A stretch of 64,000 bases of DNA, from NCBI RefSeq assembly GCF_017743735.1, contig NZ_JAGHRO010000005.1:1-64000 (forward strand), given 5' to 3'. The position numbers were made by a program, and so were the translations under genes. Positions 1 to 8,927 of this stretch are shown here, piece by piece (the first letter of the stretch is position 1; each line of letters starts with the position of its first letter). The notes below the pieces were generated by a model. The model did no database searches, had not been told where the DNA came from, and was given only the letters and a program-made list of their open reading frames with translations. This stretch comes from Shimia sp. R9_2. GTDB taxonomy: Bacteria; Pseudomonadota; Alphaproteobacteria; Rhodobacterales; Rhodobacteraceae.

Positions 1-1
1 G

Positions 2-112
2 TTCAACGTTGAGCTGATCGCACCGATCGCAATGGAAGCCGGCCTGCGCTTCGCGATCCGTGAAGGCGGCCGCACCGTTGGTTCCGGTGTTGTGTCCAAA
101 ATCGTCGAATAA
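2..112 (+). CDS. tuf: Elongation factor Tu, C-terminal end (partial)
   Basis: The first 36 codons, ending in TAA, match the conserved C-terminus of EF-Tu, including [20 protein letters not shown] and a VSKIVE end. EF-Tu delivers aminoacyl-tRNA to the ribosome; this segment is part of its beta-barrel domain 3. The gene is cut by the window edge, so its start and N-terminal GTPase domain are not visible. It is followed by a strong intrinsic terminator and then tRNA-Trp, an order common next to one of the two tuf copies in alphaproteobacteria. Identification is secure despite the short length. Confidence 0.95.
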   Translation, partial: FNVELIAPIAMEAGLRFAIREGGRTVGSGVVSKIVE

Positions 113-135
113 TCAGACCTTCTGATTGTTTACGG

Positions 136-163
136 AAAGGCCGCCCCTCGGGGCGGCCTTTTT
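136..163 (+). terminator. Rho-independent terminator of tuf
   Basis: An 11-bp near-perfect GC-rich stem (AAGGCCGCCCC pairing with GGGGCGGCCTT) closes on a tiny loop and runs into a T-tract, about 25 bp after the tuf stop codon. Confidence 0.93.
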
Positions 164-274
164 GCTTTGGTAAGGCGCGGTCTCGCCAAGGGAAGAAAGC
201 CGCGATGAGAGCGCATTTTGCGCGTTTTCCCTCTTGCCCTTCCTGCAGCACTGCACTACGAAACTGCTCACGTT

Positions 275-350
275 AGGGGTATAGCTCAGTTGGTAGAGCG
301 ACGGTCTCCAAAACCGTAGGTCCCGGGTTCGAGCCCTGGTGCCCCTGCCA
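275..350 (+). tRNA. tRNA-Trp (anticodon CCA)
   Basis: A complete 76-nt cloverleaf with encoded CCA. Acceptor arm AGGGGTA pairs with TGCCCCT; the D-arm has GCTCAGTTGGTAGAGC, the anticodon loop reads CTCCAAA with CCA at about 308-310, and the T-arm has GGGTTCGAGCCC. In many alphaproteobacteria this gene is followed by secE and nusG; here a sulfotransferase-like gene on the opposite strand follows instead. Confidence 0.96.
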
Positions 351-406
351 TTTCCCAAAAGATACCTGTGTCAGAGAACCGTGCGCTTAGCGGCGGGTTC
401 GACGCG

Positions 407-988
407 TTAAATGCGGACCATGCGCCTGAAGCGACCGGCGGACATGCGGGCCAGTTTGATGGCGCGCTGTGGGGTTTTAAACTTCACATAAGGCGCGTTG
501 GCATCAAAGAGTGGAGGCGAGAAGCTGCTCTCCACCCCAAGCCATTTGTAGAAATCCTGATAGTAGATCTCGCGCAGCGCCAGTGCGCTTTCAAAGCTGA
601 AGATGTAATACTCATGTGTCTGCATGATGTTGGCGAAGATATCACGCGCGCGCGCATCATCGGCTTTGTACGTCGCGGTCGCGCCGCCAAATCGGAGCTG
701 GCGGCTGGTGCGGCTGATGGAAAGGTCGCGGGTGCAGATCACGAAGCGCACATCATAGTCGGCCAGATCCTTGATTTCGTCCTGAAGCTCCTCAAACCAT
801 TTTTTTGGCCCGCGGGAGTAGGGCATCGAGCGGTGGATGATCACCAGGTCGTCGCCCTTGTCGCCGTTCCAGCCGTAGCCATCCCACGCGCCGAAGGTTT
901 TGCATTTCTGGAGCACGTGTGAGGCCACGCGGGCAAGGAATACGCTGCCGGAAGATTCAAAACCGGTGACAATCAAAAGCCGTTTCAT
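407..988 (-). CDS. Sulfotransferase-like P-loop protein
   Basis: A 193-residue soluble protein. The N-terminus LLIVTGFESSGSVFLARVA resembles the 5'-phosphosulfate loop of PAPS-dependent sulfotransferases, and FVICTRDLSISRTSR around residue 95 resembles the 3'-phosphate-binding strand and helix. The ATG at 988 is preferred over the upstream start at 1021 because AAGGACGAG precedes it at proper spacing and the P-loop begins right after it. It is short for a sulfotransferase (usually 250-320 residues), so the catalytic assignment is tentative. It lies alone, convergent with tRNA-Trp, and could belong functionally to the polysaccharide locus 5 kb downstream. Confidence 0.6.
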   Translation of the reverse strand: MKRLLIVTGFESSGSVFLARVASHVLQKCKTFGAWDGYGWNGDKGDDLVIIHRSMPYSRGPKKWFEELQDEIKDLADYDVRFVICTRDLSISRTSRQLRFGGATATYKADDARARDIFANIMQTHEYYIFSFESALALREIYYQDFYKWLGVESSFSPPLFDANAPYVKFKTPQRAIKLARMSAGRFRRMVRI

Positions 989-1291
989 GTCTCTCGTCCT
1001 TAACACTATCCATACTGGCACAGACCGGGACTTGGGGCCCGTAGCGGCACATTTGACAGGCTCTGAAAGGGGGCGGGGCTGGTCGAAATTCTCAGCGATC
1101 CCCGGCAGATGAGCATGCCGCTATGCGCCGCAGGTAAGCTATCATGGGTTGTCGTAGCGGCAGAGTGTTATCTGCATGTGACGGGCCACAGGCGGAGTTG
1201 AGCCGGTGGCTGCTGATTTGTTGTGCGGGGCGGCGGAGGGGGCTGGAGCTTTTTTCTGGTTATGGGAGAGGGCCGCTGTTAGCGTCCCGCT
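989..1291. other. Intergenic region, divergent promoters expected
   Basis: This 303-bp gap separates the divergent sulfotransferase-like and DsbA-fold isomerase genes, so it must hold promoters for both. TTGACA occurs near 1051 but has no convincing -10 element at the right distance. No RNA gene or convincing small reading frame is seen. Confidence 0.5.
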
Positions 1292-1936
1292 ATGGCTGAA
1301 ATCGAGATTGAATATTTTTATTCCACCCACTCTGCCTTTGCCTATATCGGGCATCAGAGGCTTCTGGACATCTGTGCCAGGAACGGCGCGCGGTTGCGGC
1401 ATCGGCCCATAGAGCTGTCGCCAGTCGTGGAGCATGCAGGCGGGATGTCTTTTGCGGGCCGGACGCAGGCGCATGTGGACTATTTCTTTGGTCGCGAAAT
1501 CGAGCGGTGGGCCGCGTTCCGGGGCGTGGAGGTGCTTGGGCATCGTCCGAGTTTTCACGATGCGCCGCTTGCGCTCTCCAGTGGTGTGATGATTGCAGCC
1601 GCAGAGGCGGGCTTTGATCTGGACAGGTTGGCCTTTGCCCTGCTGCAGGGGCATTGGCGCGACGATATGGACTTGAGCGATGCAGGAGCCTTGGCCGAGG
1701 TGTTGCAGCGCGAAGGGGTAGATGCGACCGGGTTGCTGGATACGGCGATGTCGGCGCCGGTGCAGGCGCAGTTGGCGGCAAACACGCAGGAGGCCATGGC
1801 GCGCAACGTATTTGGCTCGCCCACCTATGTGTTGAACGGGGACATGTTCTATGGGCAGGACCACTTGGAGCTTCTGGAGCACGCGCTAGAGACGCCCTTT
1901 GGCCCGCATCGGTTCCAAAACCCGCCGGTTGGCTGA
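1292..1936 (+). CDS. 2-hydroxychromene-2-carboxylate isomerase family (DsbA fold)
   Basis: A 214-residue protein of the DsbA-like thioredoxin superfamily, the size of NahD/kappa-class GST isomerases. The start IEYFYSTHSAFAYIG carries the typical substrate/GSH loop (a Ser in place of the CxxC cysteine). The helical insert includes the usual WRDDMDLSD segment, and VFGSPTYVLNGDMFYGQD near the end is the conserved cis-Pro motif plus the closing strand. Characterised members isomerise 2-hydroxychromene-2-carboxylate during naphthalene catabolism using glutathione; no aromatic pathway genes surround it here, so the true substrate is unknown. It is a monocistronic gene with its own stop well before the histidine kinase. 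Confidence 0.85.
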   Translation: MAEIEIEYFYSTHSAFAYIGHQRLLDICARNGARLRHRPIELSPVVEHAGGMSFAGRTQAHVDYFFGREIERWAAFRGVEVLGHRPSFHDAPLALSSGVMIAAAEAGFDLDRLAFALLQGHWRDDMDLSDAGALAEVLQREGVDATGLLDTAMSAPVQAQLAANTQEAMARNVFGSPTYVLNGDMFYGQDHLELLEHALETPFGPHRFQNPPVG

Positions 1937-2216
1937 GGCATGGCTGTTTGCAGATTTTTTATGCGCTGCTGGCGGGCGAAAGGTTTGTACGTGACGTCGC
2001 GGCGTGTAAGCGCATAGCGGGTGTCTTGACTTGAATGCTCACCCAAAAGTAAGTGTCTGATCGCACGATTAGCCGTGTGATCAACTTAAAATTTACAGCA
2101 AATGATTTTTAGAATACTGAAAACGCTATGAAAAATGGCGACTTTCCCAGTCGCGATGTTAACGTTTGTGACCCTTTAAATAGTTTCTGAATACCTATTT
2201 AACCTCTAACGAGACC

Positions 2217-4466
2217 ATGACCCAGGCACCGACAGCTCTTTACTCAGCGCAGGACGCCCTGCCCGTTGACGCCGTTCTGCAAAAACGCCGTCAGCTGCTT
2301 AAAGAGTATGCAGAGGAGCGGGCTGCGCGTTGGAAGGCGCGGCTGGTGCTGTTTGCGATCGGCTGTTTCATTGCCAGCTTTGCGTTGGATCCGTGGATTG
2401 TTGCGATTGCCTTTCTGCTCGCTGTTGGCGGTGATTGGTTGGACAGCCATATCCTGAGAACCCATGTGCGCCGCCTGATTGACGCAGGGCGGTTGCGGCC
2501 TGCGCAAAGGCTGGCAGTGATCTCCAGCGCCGTTCAGGGTGGCGCCTTTGTGGCCAGCATTGCGGTGTTTTACTTTGCGGAGCTTGAAGAGGCTGATTTG
2601 CTGTTTGTCGTTGGGGCGCTCTGTATCGGCGCGGTGAACGCGACAATCGCCCTGCCGAAAAACCCAGCAACAGCCATTTGCAGGTTGTTTTTCTATGCCA
2701 GCGCTCCGTTCGTGCTGATGGGGGTGCATGCTCTGCAGCTGGGGTCCTTTGAGCCGTTCTACCTCATCCGCGCCTCCAGCGTGATGCTGATGTTTTGCCT
2801 GTGTTATATGTTCATCGCATTTTCGAAGGCGGGGCTGGAAAACGCCCGTATCACCCAAGATCTGCGTCAGCAGCGGGCGGAGATGAAGGCGGTGACGGCG
2901 CGCCTGCAGGAACAGCAGACCGAGATGCGCCAGCTGTCGCTGGTGGCCCGCAATGCCAACGACTGTGTGATCATTTCTGACAAGAACCGGCACATCGTCT
3001 GGGTGAATGACGCTTTCACACGGATCACAGGGTTTTCTTTGGCTGAGGCAAAGGGGCAAGCCATTGTCGATCTGTTGACCGGCAACATCGAAGAGCTGCG
3101 AAGCTACAAACCCATTGAGGATGCTGTGGCCGCCGGCCGGGCTTTTCGCGGTGAGCTGCAGAATGTGACCAAGGACGGTCGACGCATCTGGGTGGATGTG
3201 AACCTCTGTCCGATCCGCGATGAAACTGGCGAAGTTGAGTTCTTCGTGTCCATTGAAAGGGACGTGACGGAAGCGCGTCAACACTCGCAAGACATGGTGA
3301 AAGCCCGTGAGGCGGCTGAGCAGGGCGCGCGCACCAAAGCGGAGTTTCTGGCAAACATGAGCCATGAGATTCGCACGCCGCTGTCCGGTGTGATCGGCAT
3401 GGCCGATCTTTTGGCTGAAACCCAGCTGGACACAGAACAGGCGCGCTTTACCGAGACCATTCGCGGATCCTCCATGTCGCTGATGGCAATCATCAACGAC
3501 ATTCTGGACCTGTCCAAGTTGGATGCCGGGCGGATGCAGTTGCATCCGGTGGTGTTTTCACCACACGCCTGCATCAAGGAGACCTTGGATCTGTTGAGCC
3601 CTGCGGCGGACGACAAAGGGCTGGTGATCACCTTTAATGTCGGGGAGAGCACGCCGGACTACGTGAAGGCTGATGACGGGCGTATCCGTCAGGTACTGAC
3701 CAATATTTTGGGCAACGCCATCAAGTTCACCGACACTGGAGGGGTAGATGTGATGCTGCGCCACACCTATGATGCGAAGGGGCGGCGCCTGATCTGTGAA
3801 ATCAGCGACACGGGGGTCGGCATTCCGAAAGATCAGCAGGACAAGATTTTTGATCACTTCACCCAAGCCGAAGCCGCGACCTCGCGCAAGTTTGGCGGTA
3901 CGGGACTTGGTCTGTCGATCACGCGGCACATTCTGGATGTTATGGGCGGCAGCATCATGGTGGAGTCTGAGCCCGGCGAAGGGGCAACATTCTGCGTTGA
4001 GATCCCTTATGAGGATGTGGAGCAGTCTGAGCTGTCCCCCATGGAGGCTGCCAACTCAGATGCGCCCGCACAGATCGAGCCGGGGCTGCGCATACTGGTG
4101 GCTGAGGACAATCAGACCAACCGTTTCCTGATGAAAAAATACCTCAAGGATCAACCGCTGGAGCTGGCCTTTGCCGAAGATGGTCAGGAAGCGGTCGAGA
4201 TGGTTGAGGGTTTTGCGCCCAACCTGATTTTTATGGATATGTCGATGCCGCGCCTGAACGGCGTGGAAGCGACGAAGGCCATTCGCAAAATGGCCATTGC
4301 GCAGCCGACCATTGTGGCGCTGACCGCACATGCGTTTGATGGGGAAATGCAGGCGTGTCTGGATGCGGGCATGGATGAATTTCTCACAAAGCCGCTGCGC
4401 AAGGTTCAGCTTTTGAACTGGATTGCTGATCACCAGAAAAACGGACAGATCACCGGCGCAGCGTGA
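2217..4466 (+). CDS. Membrane hybrid sensor histidine kinase (PAS-HisKA-HATPase-REC)
   Basis: A 749-residue hybrid kinase. Residues about 40-205 contain several hydrophobic membrane segments; a short coiled linker follows, then a PAS domain with PAC (about 230-355). The phosphoacceptor His is residue 383 in SHEIRTPLSGVIGMADLL. The ATPase shows the N box (ILGNAIKFTD), DTGVGIP and GGTGLGLSI. The C-terminal receiver domain has the phosphorylatable Asp674 (FMDMSMPRLNG) and the KPL lysine. No cognate response regulator is adjacent, so output probably goes through an Hpt protein elsewhere. The signal is unknown; the lack of a periplasmic sensor domain suggests membrane-state or cytosolic PAS sensing. 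The ATG follows an AT-rich 280-bp leader. Confidence 0.93.
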   Translation: MTQAPTALYSAQDALPVDAVLQKRRQLLKEYAEERAARWKARLVLFAIGCFIASFALDPWIVAIAFLLAVGGDWLDSHILRTHVRRLIDAGRLRPAQRLAVISSAVQGGAFVASIAVFYFAELEEADLLFVVGALCIGAVNATIALPKNPATAICRLFFYASAPFVLMGVHALQLGSFEPFYLIRASSVMLMFCLCYMFIAFSKAGLENARITQDLRQQRAEMKAVTARLQEQQTEMRQLSLVARNANDCVIISDKNRHIVWVNDAFTRITGFSLAEAKGQAIVDLLTGNIEELRSYKPIEDAVAAGRAFRGELQNVTKDGRRIWVDVNLCPIRDETGEVEFFVSIERDVTEARQHSQDMVKAREAAEQGARTKAEFLANMSHEIRTPLSGVIGMADLLAETQLDTEQARFTETIRGSSMSLMAIINDILDLSKLDAGRMQLHPVVFSPHACIKETLDLLSPAADDKGLVITFNVGESTPDYVKADDGRIRQVLTNILGNAIKFTDTGGVDVMLRHTYDAKGRRLICEISDTGVGIPKDQQDKIFDHFTQAEAATSRKFGGTGLGLSITRHILDVMGGSIMVESEPGEGATFCVEIPYEDVEQSELSPMEAANSDAPAQIEPGLRILVAEDNQTNRFLMKKYLKDQPLELAFAEDGQEAVEMVEGFAPNLIFMDMSMPRLNGVEATKAIRKMAIAQPTIVALTAHAFDGEMQACLDAGMDEFLTKPLRKVQLLNWIADHQKNGQITGAA

Positions 4467-4479
4467 CGCTTGGCGTGAC

Positions 4480-5202
4480 CTAAGGCTGTTTTGCATCCAT
4501 CGCAAAGCGCGCAGCGTTTTCGGCGCCAAAGGCATCATCCTGCGCTGAGGCGCTCCAGAATTGCGGCTGGGCCTTGGGGATGGTGAGTGCTCTTTGCGTT
4601 GCAGGGCGGGCGTCGATGCGGTCAAACCACGCTTGCAGATGCGACAGCCCGTCGATCGAAACCTTGGCCCAGGCGTACGCACGTGCCCATGGAAAGGTTG
4701 CCATATCGGCGATGCTGTAATTCTCGCCCGCAAGCCACTCGCGGCCTTTAAGGCGGGTGTTGAGCACTTCGAGAAGGCGGCGGCTCTCATCCACATAGCG
4801 CTTGATTGCGTAGGGCTCTTCATGCCCGTTGGGCGCGGCGATGCGCTGGAAGTACATGGCTTGGCCCATCATCGGCCCGACACCGCCCATTTGAAACATA
4901 AGCCACTGCAGTGTCTCGGACCGTGCGTTTGGATCTGTTGGCAGGAACTTCCCGTATTTTTCGGCCAGATACCAAAGGATTGCCCCGCTCTCAAACACCG
5001 CAAAATCGCCGTTTGAGCGATCCACGATGGTAGGGATACGGCCGTTCGGGTTGAGCTTCATATAGTCCGGCGCTTTCTGCTCGCGTTTGCCAAAATCAAC
5101 GAATGTCAGATCGTAGGGAACGCCGGCCTCTTCCAGAAACAGGACCGGTTTGTAGCCGTTCATTGTGGCAGCGGTATAGAGATGGATGTCTGGCGCGGGC
5201 AT
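4480..5202 (-). CDS. Glutathione S-transferase family protein (Nu/YfcG-like)
   Basis: A 240-residue two-domain GST. The thioredoxin-like N-terminal domain shows LNPNGRIPTIVD with the cis-Pro and FESGAILWYLAEKYG, the Glu-Ser pair that binds the gamma-glutamyl group. The helical C-terminal domain contains WLAGENYSIADMATFPW, the conserved N-capping box. The overall pattern (N after the first strand, WLMFQMGGVGPMMGQA) is that of the Nu-class disulfide-bond reductases such as YfcG. It is convergent with the histidine kinase (13 bp between stops). A role in thiol or peroxide homeostasis is plausible but the substrate is not known. Confidence 0.88.
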   Translation of the reverse strand: MPAPDIHLYTAATMNGYKPVLFLEEAGVPYDLTFVDFGKREQKAPDYMKLNPNGRIPTIVDRSNGDFAVFESGAILWYLAEKYGKFLPTDPNARSETLQWLMFQMGGVGPMMGQAMYFQRIAAPNGHEEPYAIKRYVDESRRLLEVLNTRLKGREWLAGENYSIADMATFPWARAYAWAKVSIDGLSHLQAWFDRIDARPATQRALTIPKAQPQFWSASAQDDAFGAENAARFAMDAKQP

Positions 5203-5343
5203 GAGGGCACTCCGGGGTTCGGCAAGCTTGCATCCACAGGCTAGCAGCTTCGGCTATTGCTGGCGACAGGTGGCTGGCGGCAACACATTTGACTGGTGCA
5301 GCCGCCGAGTTTGGGATGCAAGATTGGCTGGGGGCAATGGCCG

Positions 5344-5934
5344 TCAGGCTGCGAGATGTGCCGCGAGATGGGCGTCAAAACGCTCAAAATCTGCGGCAAT
5401 GTCGGGATTCTTCATCACATCAAACGCGGCAAAGGTTGGCAGGGCGGACATGTCAAAGAACTTTGCGTTCAGGTGCATGGGGCGCAGCAGGTCATCAACG
5501 CTGCCACCAGCAAAAAGAGCCTCGGCAGGGTCATCAAAAGACTCACGCGGAGCGTTGAATGTGACCGACAACATGTAGCGGGTGCCGGTGAGCGCGCCAC
5601 CCATGCCGTAGTTGGCTTTGGGGGCTTCTTCGGTGCGGCCATCGCCCGCGCTTAAGCGGCCATCCAGACCGGCGGTATAGACTTCATCCATGTATTTCTT
5701 GAAGGACCACGGCACGCCCATCCAGTTGACCGGGAACTGGAAAATCACAGTGTCCGCCCATTGGTGGTTCGCGATCTCGGCGTCTACGTCATAGCCCTCG
5801 GCGACAGTTGTGACGCGCACGTCATGGCCTTTGGCTTCGAGCGCTGCGCGGGCGCGATCGGTCAAAGAGGCGTTCAGCCGGCCCGGTGCAAATTCATAGG
5901 GTTGGGCGCCGTTGAGGATCAGTATGTTGGTCAT
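5344..5934 (-). CDS. mdaB: NAD(P)H:quinone oxidoreductase, MdaB-like flavodoxin fold
   Basis: A 196-residue flavodoxin-like protein matching MdaB/NQO2-type quinone reductases: [18 protein letters not shown] at the N-terminus for FMN/FAD phosphate, [20 protein letters not shown] in the middle (conserved PxxWxxxPxxxKxxxD element), and [21 protein letters not shown]. Such enzymes reduce quinones by two electrons and avoid semiquinone radicals. It lies downstream of, and co-directional with, no close partner; the GST on the same strand is 141 bp away, so a loose detoxification pair is possible. Confidence 0.88.
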   Translation of the reverse strand: MTNILILNGAQPYEFAPGRLNASLTDRARAALEAKGHDVRVTTVAEGYDVDAEIANHQWADTVIFQFPVNWMGVPWSFKKYMDEVYTAGLDGRLSAGDGRTEEAPKANYGMGGALTGTRYMLSVTFNAPRESFDDPAEALFAGGSVDDLLRPMHLNAKFFDMSALPTFAAFDVMKNPDIAADFERFDAHLAAHLAA

Positions 5935-6107
5935 GATGCATTCCTTGCATTTGGGACAACCGCTTGGGGAGGTGCGGTGCGCAGGACGTGTGGTTGCCCA
6001 ATGTGAAGTTCAACCTGTGCGCGTTTCTCAAATCCGCACGTTTCCGTGAAACCTGCAGAGGGGACGAGAAAAGCCATTGAACGGAAGGCATTAGGCGCCC
6101 TCCCCAA

Positions 6108-7022
6108 TTACATTTTCAGGATCTTTTCGGGGTCAGACCGGCCCATCAGCACATCCGCGATGGCCATCCAGTTGCCGCGGGCGCGGCCGCGTCTGTCGAC
6201 CCATGCCTCCGGGCGCAGGGATCGCAGGTGGTTGGCAGCGAAGTTGCGCAGGCACATGGTCAGGCCGCGCCGCCACGGAATGCTGCCTTTGCGGATCAGA
6301 TAGAGCGGGTTGGCGATCTGGGAATAGCCCAGAATTGCGCCATTGCGCTCGCGGCCAGATTTGACGCCGCAATGCACCCCCACAAGGCTTTGCAGTCTGA
6401 CCTTCTGGCCGGGCAGGCGGGCGCCAAAGTCGAGATCTTCCTGCCATGCATAGAGTGGGAGTTTCTCGTCAAAGCGCACGTCTTTGGCCGCAGAGGTCCG
6501 CACCGCCATGTTGCAGCCGTAAAGCCCGAGCAGGCCGGAGTTCATGATTTTGGGTTCCCCCCTTCCAGCGTCCGGTGCTTGCTGCTCCCAATTGACCACT
6601 GCATGCCCCGCTTCCTTGATGCTGATGCCCTCAGAGTTGATCCCATCCGCCAAGAGATTGCCGGTGACGCCGGTCACCTCCGGGAAGGCCTCAAAAGCTT
6701 TGATGATGTCAGCAATCACGTGGCAGCTGGGCACATAGTCATCATCTTGAAAGAAGACAAAATCGGACTGATCCACAACGCGATCCAGCCCGACATTGCG
6801 TTGCCTGGACGAGCCTTTTTCCGAGAGGATCACCTCTGGGAAGACAGGTGCGTGGGGGAGAAGTTTTGCAAAATCCGGCGCGTCTTCGGGTTTGGTGACC
6901 ACAAGCAGGATCCGGCTTGGCAAGACGGTCTGCCGCATCAGATAGGGCATCATTTGGGCCAGAGTGTCAGAGCGACCAAGCGAGCAAATCACCACTGCTA
7001 CGCGCTTTGGGGCAACCGACAT
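6108..7022 (-). CDS. Family 2 glycosyltransferase
   Basis: A 304-residue GT-A fold glycosyltransferase. The N-terminus VAVVICSLGRSDTLAQMMPY is the nucleotide-sugar-binding strand; GSSRQRNVGLD and FFQDDDYVPS (DDD metal-binding motif, DXD type) follow, and YAWQEDLDFGARL carries the ED catalytic-base motif of GT2. Cytoplasmic, probably peripheral to the membrane. It is divergent from the secreted glycoside hydrolase (73 bp gap) and marks the left edge of the exopolysaccharide locus. The sugar donor cannot be predicted. Confidence 0.88.
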   Translation of the reverse strand: MSVAPKRVAVVICSLGRSDTLAQMMPYLMRQTVLPSRILLVVTKPEDAPDFAKLLPHAPVFPEVILSEKGSSRQRNVGLDRVVDQSDFVFFQDDDYVPSCHVIADIIKAFEAFPEVTGVTGNLLADGINSEGISIKEAGHAVVNWEQQAPDAGRGEPKIMNSGLLGLYGCNMAVRTSAAKDVRFDEKLPLYAWQEDLDFGARLPGQKVRLQSLVGVHCGVKSGRERNGAILGYSQIANPLYLIRKGSIPWRRGLTMCLRNFAANHLRSLRPEAWVDRRGRARGNWMAIADVLMGRSDPEKILKM

Positions 7023-7116
7023 ACAAGCACTCCGAAAAATTTCATTTTCCAGTGTCTATATGTCTAGCAGGTTGCATAATGCGATAAAGTGACAGTTGTG
7101 CCTTTTCCGGTTTTTG

Positions 7117-8859
7117 ATGGTGTGTTTGGTGGTATTTCGCAAAAGAGGCCCGCTGCTTAGGCAGATTGTTGCCTGTGCGCTGTTGGGCGGTTTTTTATCT
7201 GCGCAGCAAAGTGGCGCTGAGGGGAAATTGAGGGCACCGCCAATTGGCGTGGCAAGCAATTTTGGGGTGGATCAGCAGGATCGGGTGCTGCGGCTGGCGC
7301 AGGCGTTTCCCATTCTCAACATGCGCGATTCCATTTCTTGGAAAGAGCTGGAACGCGCGGCAGGCGCCTATGACTTCGGCAGGCCGCGCACGGGTTTTCC
7401 TGCGCAATTTGATCTGGAGAAGGTCGCGACAACGCTGATCGTGCATCCCGCGAACCCGCTTTATGAGGCAGGCAATACGGTGATTACAGAACACGGCATC
7501 GCCGCCTTTGCGCGCTATGTGGAGGCGGTGTCCACGGCCTATCCCGGGGTGGTGGCCATAGAGGTGGCCAATGAGTTTAACGGAGGCAGTTTTGTCAAAG
7601 GTCCGGCGCTTAAACTGGGGCCGATGGGGCGCGCGGATTTGCATGCGGCGCATCTGGCCGCCGTTTCAGAGAGGTTGCGTGCGCGAGCTCCTGAGGTACG
7701 CATCATTGGCGGGGCCGCGCATTCGATCCCCGCAGGCTACCTGTGGCGGCTTCTTGATCAGGGTGCGGCGGCGTGGATGGATGCCATCGCGCTTCATCCC
7801 TACACCACAGAGCCGGAACAGTTTGTGCGGCAAGTGGCGGTTCTGCGTCGGCATCCGGAGATGGCGGGGCTTGGCATTGATGTGACGGAGTTTGGTCATA
7901 TCGACCGGGAGGCGGCGCCGGGCTACATGCTGCGGTACTATTGCCAGATGGCACTGGCGGGTGTGGACCGCGTCGCTTGGTATCCGCTGGCGCGCAGGGG
8001 GAAATATGCGGGGCTATTTACGCGCGATGGGAGGATCGAGCCAGCGGGGCGCAGCTATCGCATGATTGCTGCTGAACTCTCGGGCACGGATGTTGAGACG
8101 GTTGAAGCCGGGGCCTTTACCTATGGCTGCGCCTTTGATGGCGGCCGCAAGCTGGTGCTTTGGGGTGCGCCGCGTCCGGTGACAGTAACGGCGGCAGATG
8201 TGACTGTGCGCGGCGCTGATGCGGTGGAGGTGCCTGCCCGGGAAGAGATGGCCTTGTCACGTGAGGCACCGTTGGTTTTCAGCGCAGAGCGGCCACTTGC
8301 GCTGGGCACGGATATTCGGCTGGGGGCGCAGGCGCTGCTGGCCGATAGCTTTGATCAGTTTGCCTACCCTTCGGAGGGGGAAGCTCTAGGCAGAGCGCCG
8401 GGATTTCAGCGTTTCCTGCAGGTGGCTGGGGCTGAAGAGAGGCCGTTTGTCACGCGACCGGGGCAGGAGGCGCGGGGCAGACCCTGGACGCCTTACCTTG
8501 GCACGGATCTTGCCGAAGGTGTGCGGCTGACGGCGCGCGGGATGCAGCTGGGCGGGGGGCGTGCTCAGGATATCGGGATCGTGCATCGTTATGTTTCGGC
8601 GCGGGGGGGTACGCTTGATGTGTCCGCCAAGCTGGAGATCACGGGGCAGGGTGGCGATGGGGTGATGATTGTCGTCAAGGCTGGCGACGTGGTGCTGGCG
8701 GAGCAGGTTGTGCAAACGGAAGAGGAGATCGCACTGACAGGTGTCAAACTGCTTGCGGGGCAGGCCGTGGACATCGTCGTGCGGGCCAATGGTTCAATGC
8801 GTGGTGATAGTTTGCGCCACCGATTTCAGCTTTTTGATGCTGAGGTTGCCCGTAACTGA
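7117..8859 (+). CDS. Secreted clan GH-A glycoside hydrolase-like protein
   Basis: A protein of about 580 residues with an N-terminal signal-like segment (LLRQIVACALLGGFLSAQQS). The (beta/alpha)8 domain has two glutamates placed as in clan GH-A: VANEFNGG (Glu153, acid/base in an Asn-Glu pair) and VTEFGH (Glu258, nucleophile), with YPLARRGKYAGL after. The C-terminal half is beta-rich and ends in a jelly-roll-like segment that could bind carbohydrate. The start is uncertain: ATG 7117 is chosen, a TTG at 7096 is in frame, and neither has a good ribosome-binding site. Being divergent from GT2 in an EPS locus, it probably trims or releases the polymer. Confidence 0.75.
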   Translation: MVCLVVFRKRGPLLRQIVACALLGGFLSAQQSGAEGKLRAPPIGVASNFGVDQQDRVLRLAQAFPILNMRDSISWKELERAAGAYDFGRPRTGFPAQFDLEKVATTLIVHPANPLYEAGNTVITEHGIAAFARYVEAVSTAYPGVVAIEVANEFNGGSFVKGPALKLGPMGRADLHAAHLAAVSERLRARAPEVRIIGGAAHSIPAGYLWRLLDQGAAAWMDAIALHPYTTEPEQFVRQVAVLRRHPEMAGLGIDVTEFGHIDREAAPGYMLRYYCQMALAGVDRVAWYPLARRGKYAGLFTRDGRIEPAGRSYRMIAAELSGTDVETVEAGAFTYGCAFDGGRKLVLWGAPRPVTVTAADVTVRGADAVEVPAREEMALSREAPLVFSAERPLALGTDIRLGAQALLADSFDQFAYPSEGEALGRAPGFQRFLQVAGAEERPFVTRPGQEARGRPWTPYLGTDLAEGVRLTARGMQLGGGRAQDIGIVHRYVSARGGTLDVSAKLEITGQGGDGVMIVVKAGDVVLAEQVVQTEEEIALTGVKLLAGQAVDIVVRANGSMRGDSLRHRFQLFDAEVARN

Positions 8860-8927
8860 GCAGCGGGTGGGAAAAGGGTCACCTCGGGTCCATGAAGCTT
8901 TGACACAGGGGCGGTGATGGCGCAGGA

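Noticed and set aside
1142-1882. Long minus-strand frame opposite the DsbA-fold gene
   Set aside because: It is the shadow of the recognised plus-strand isomerase family.
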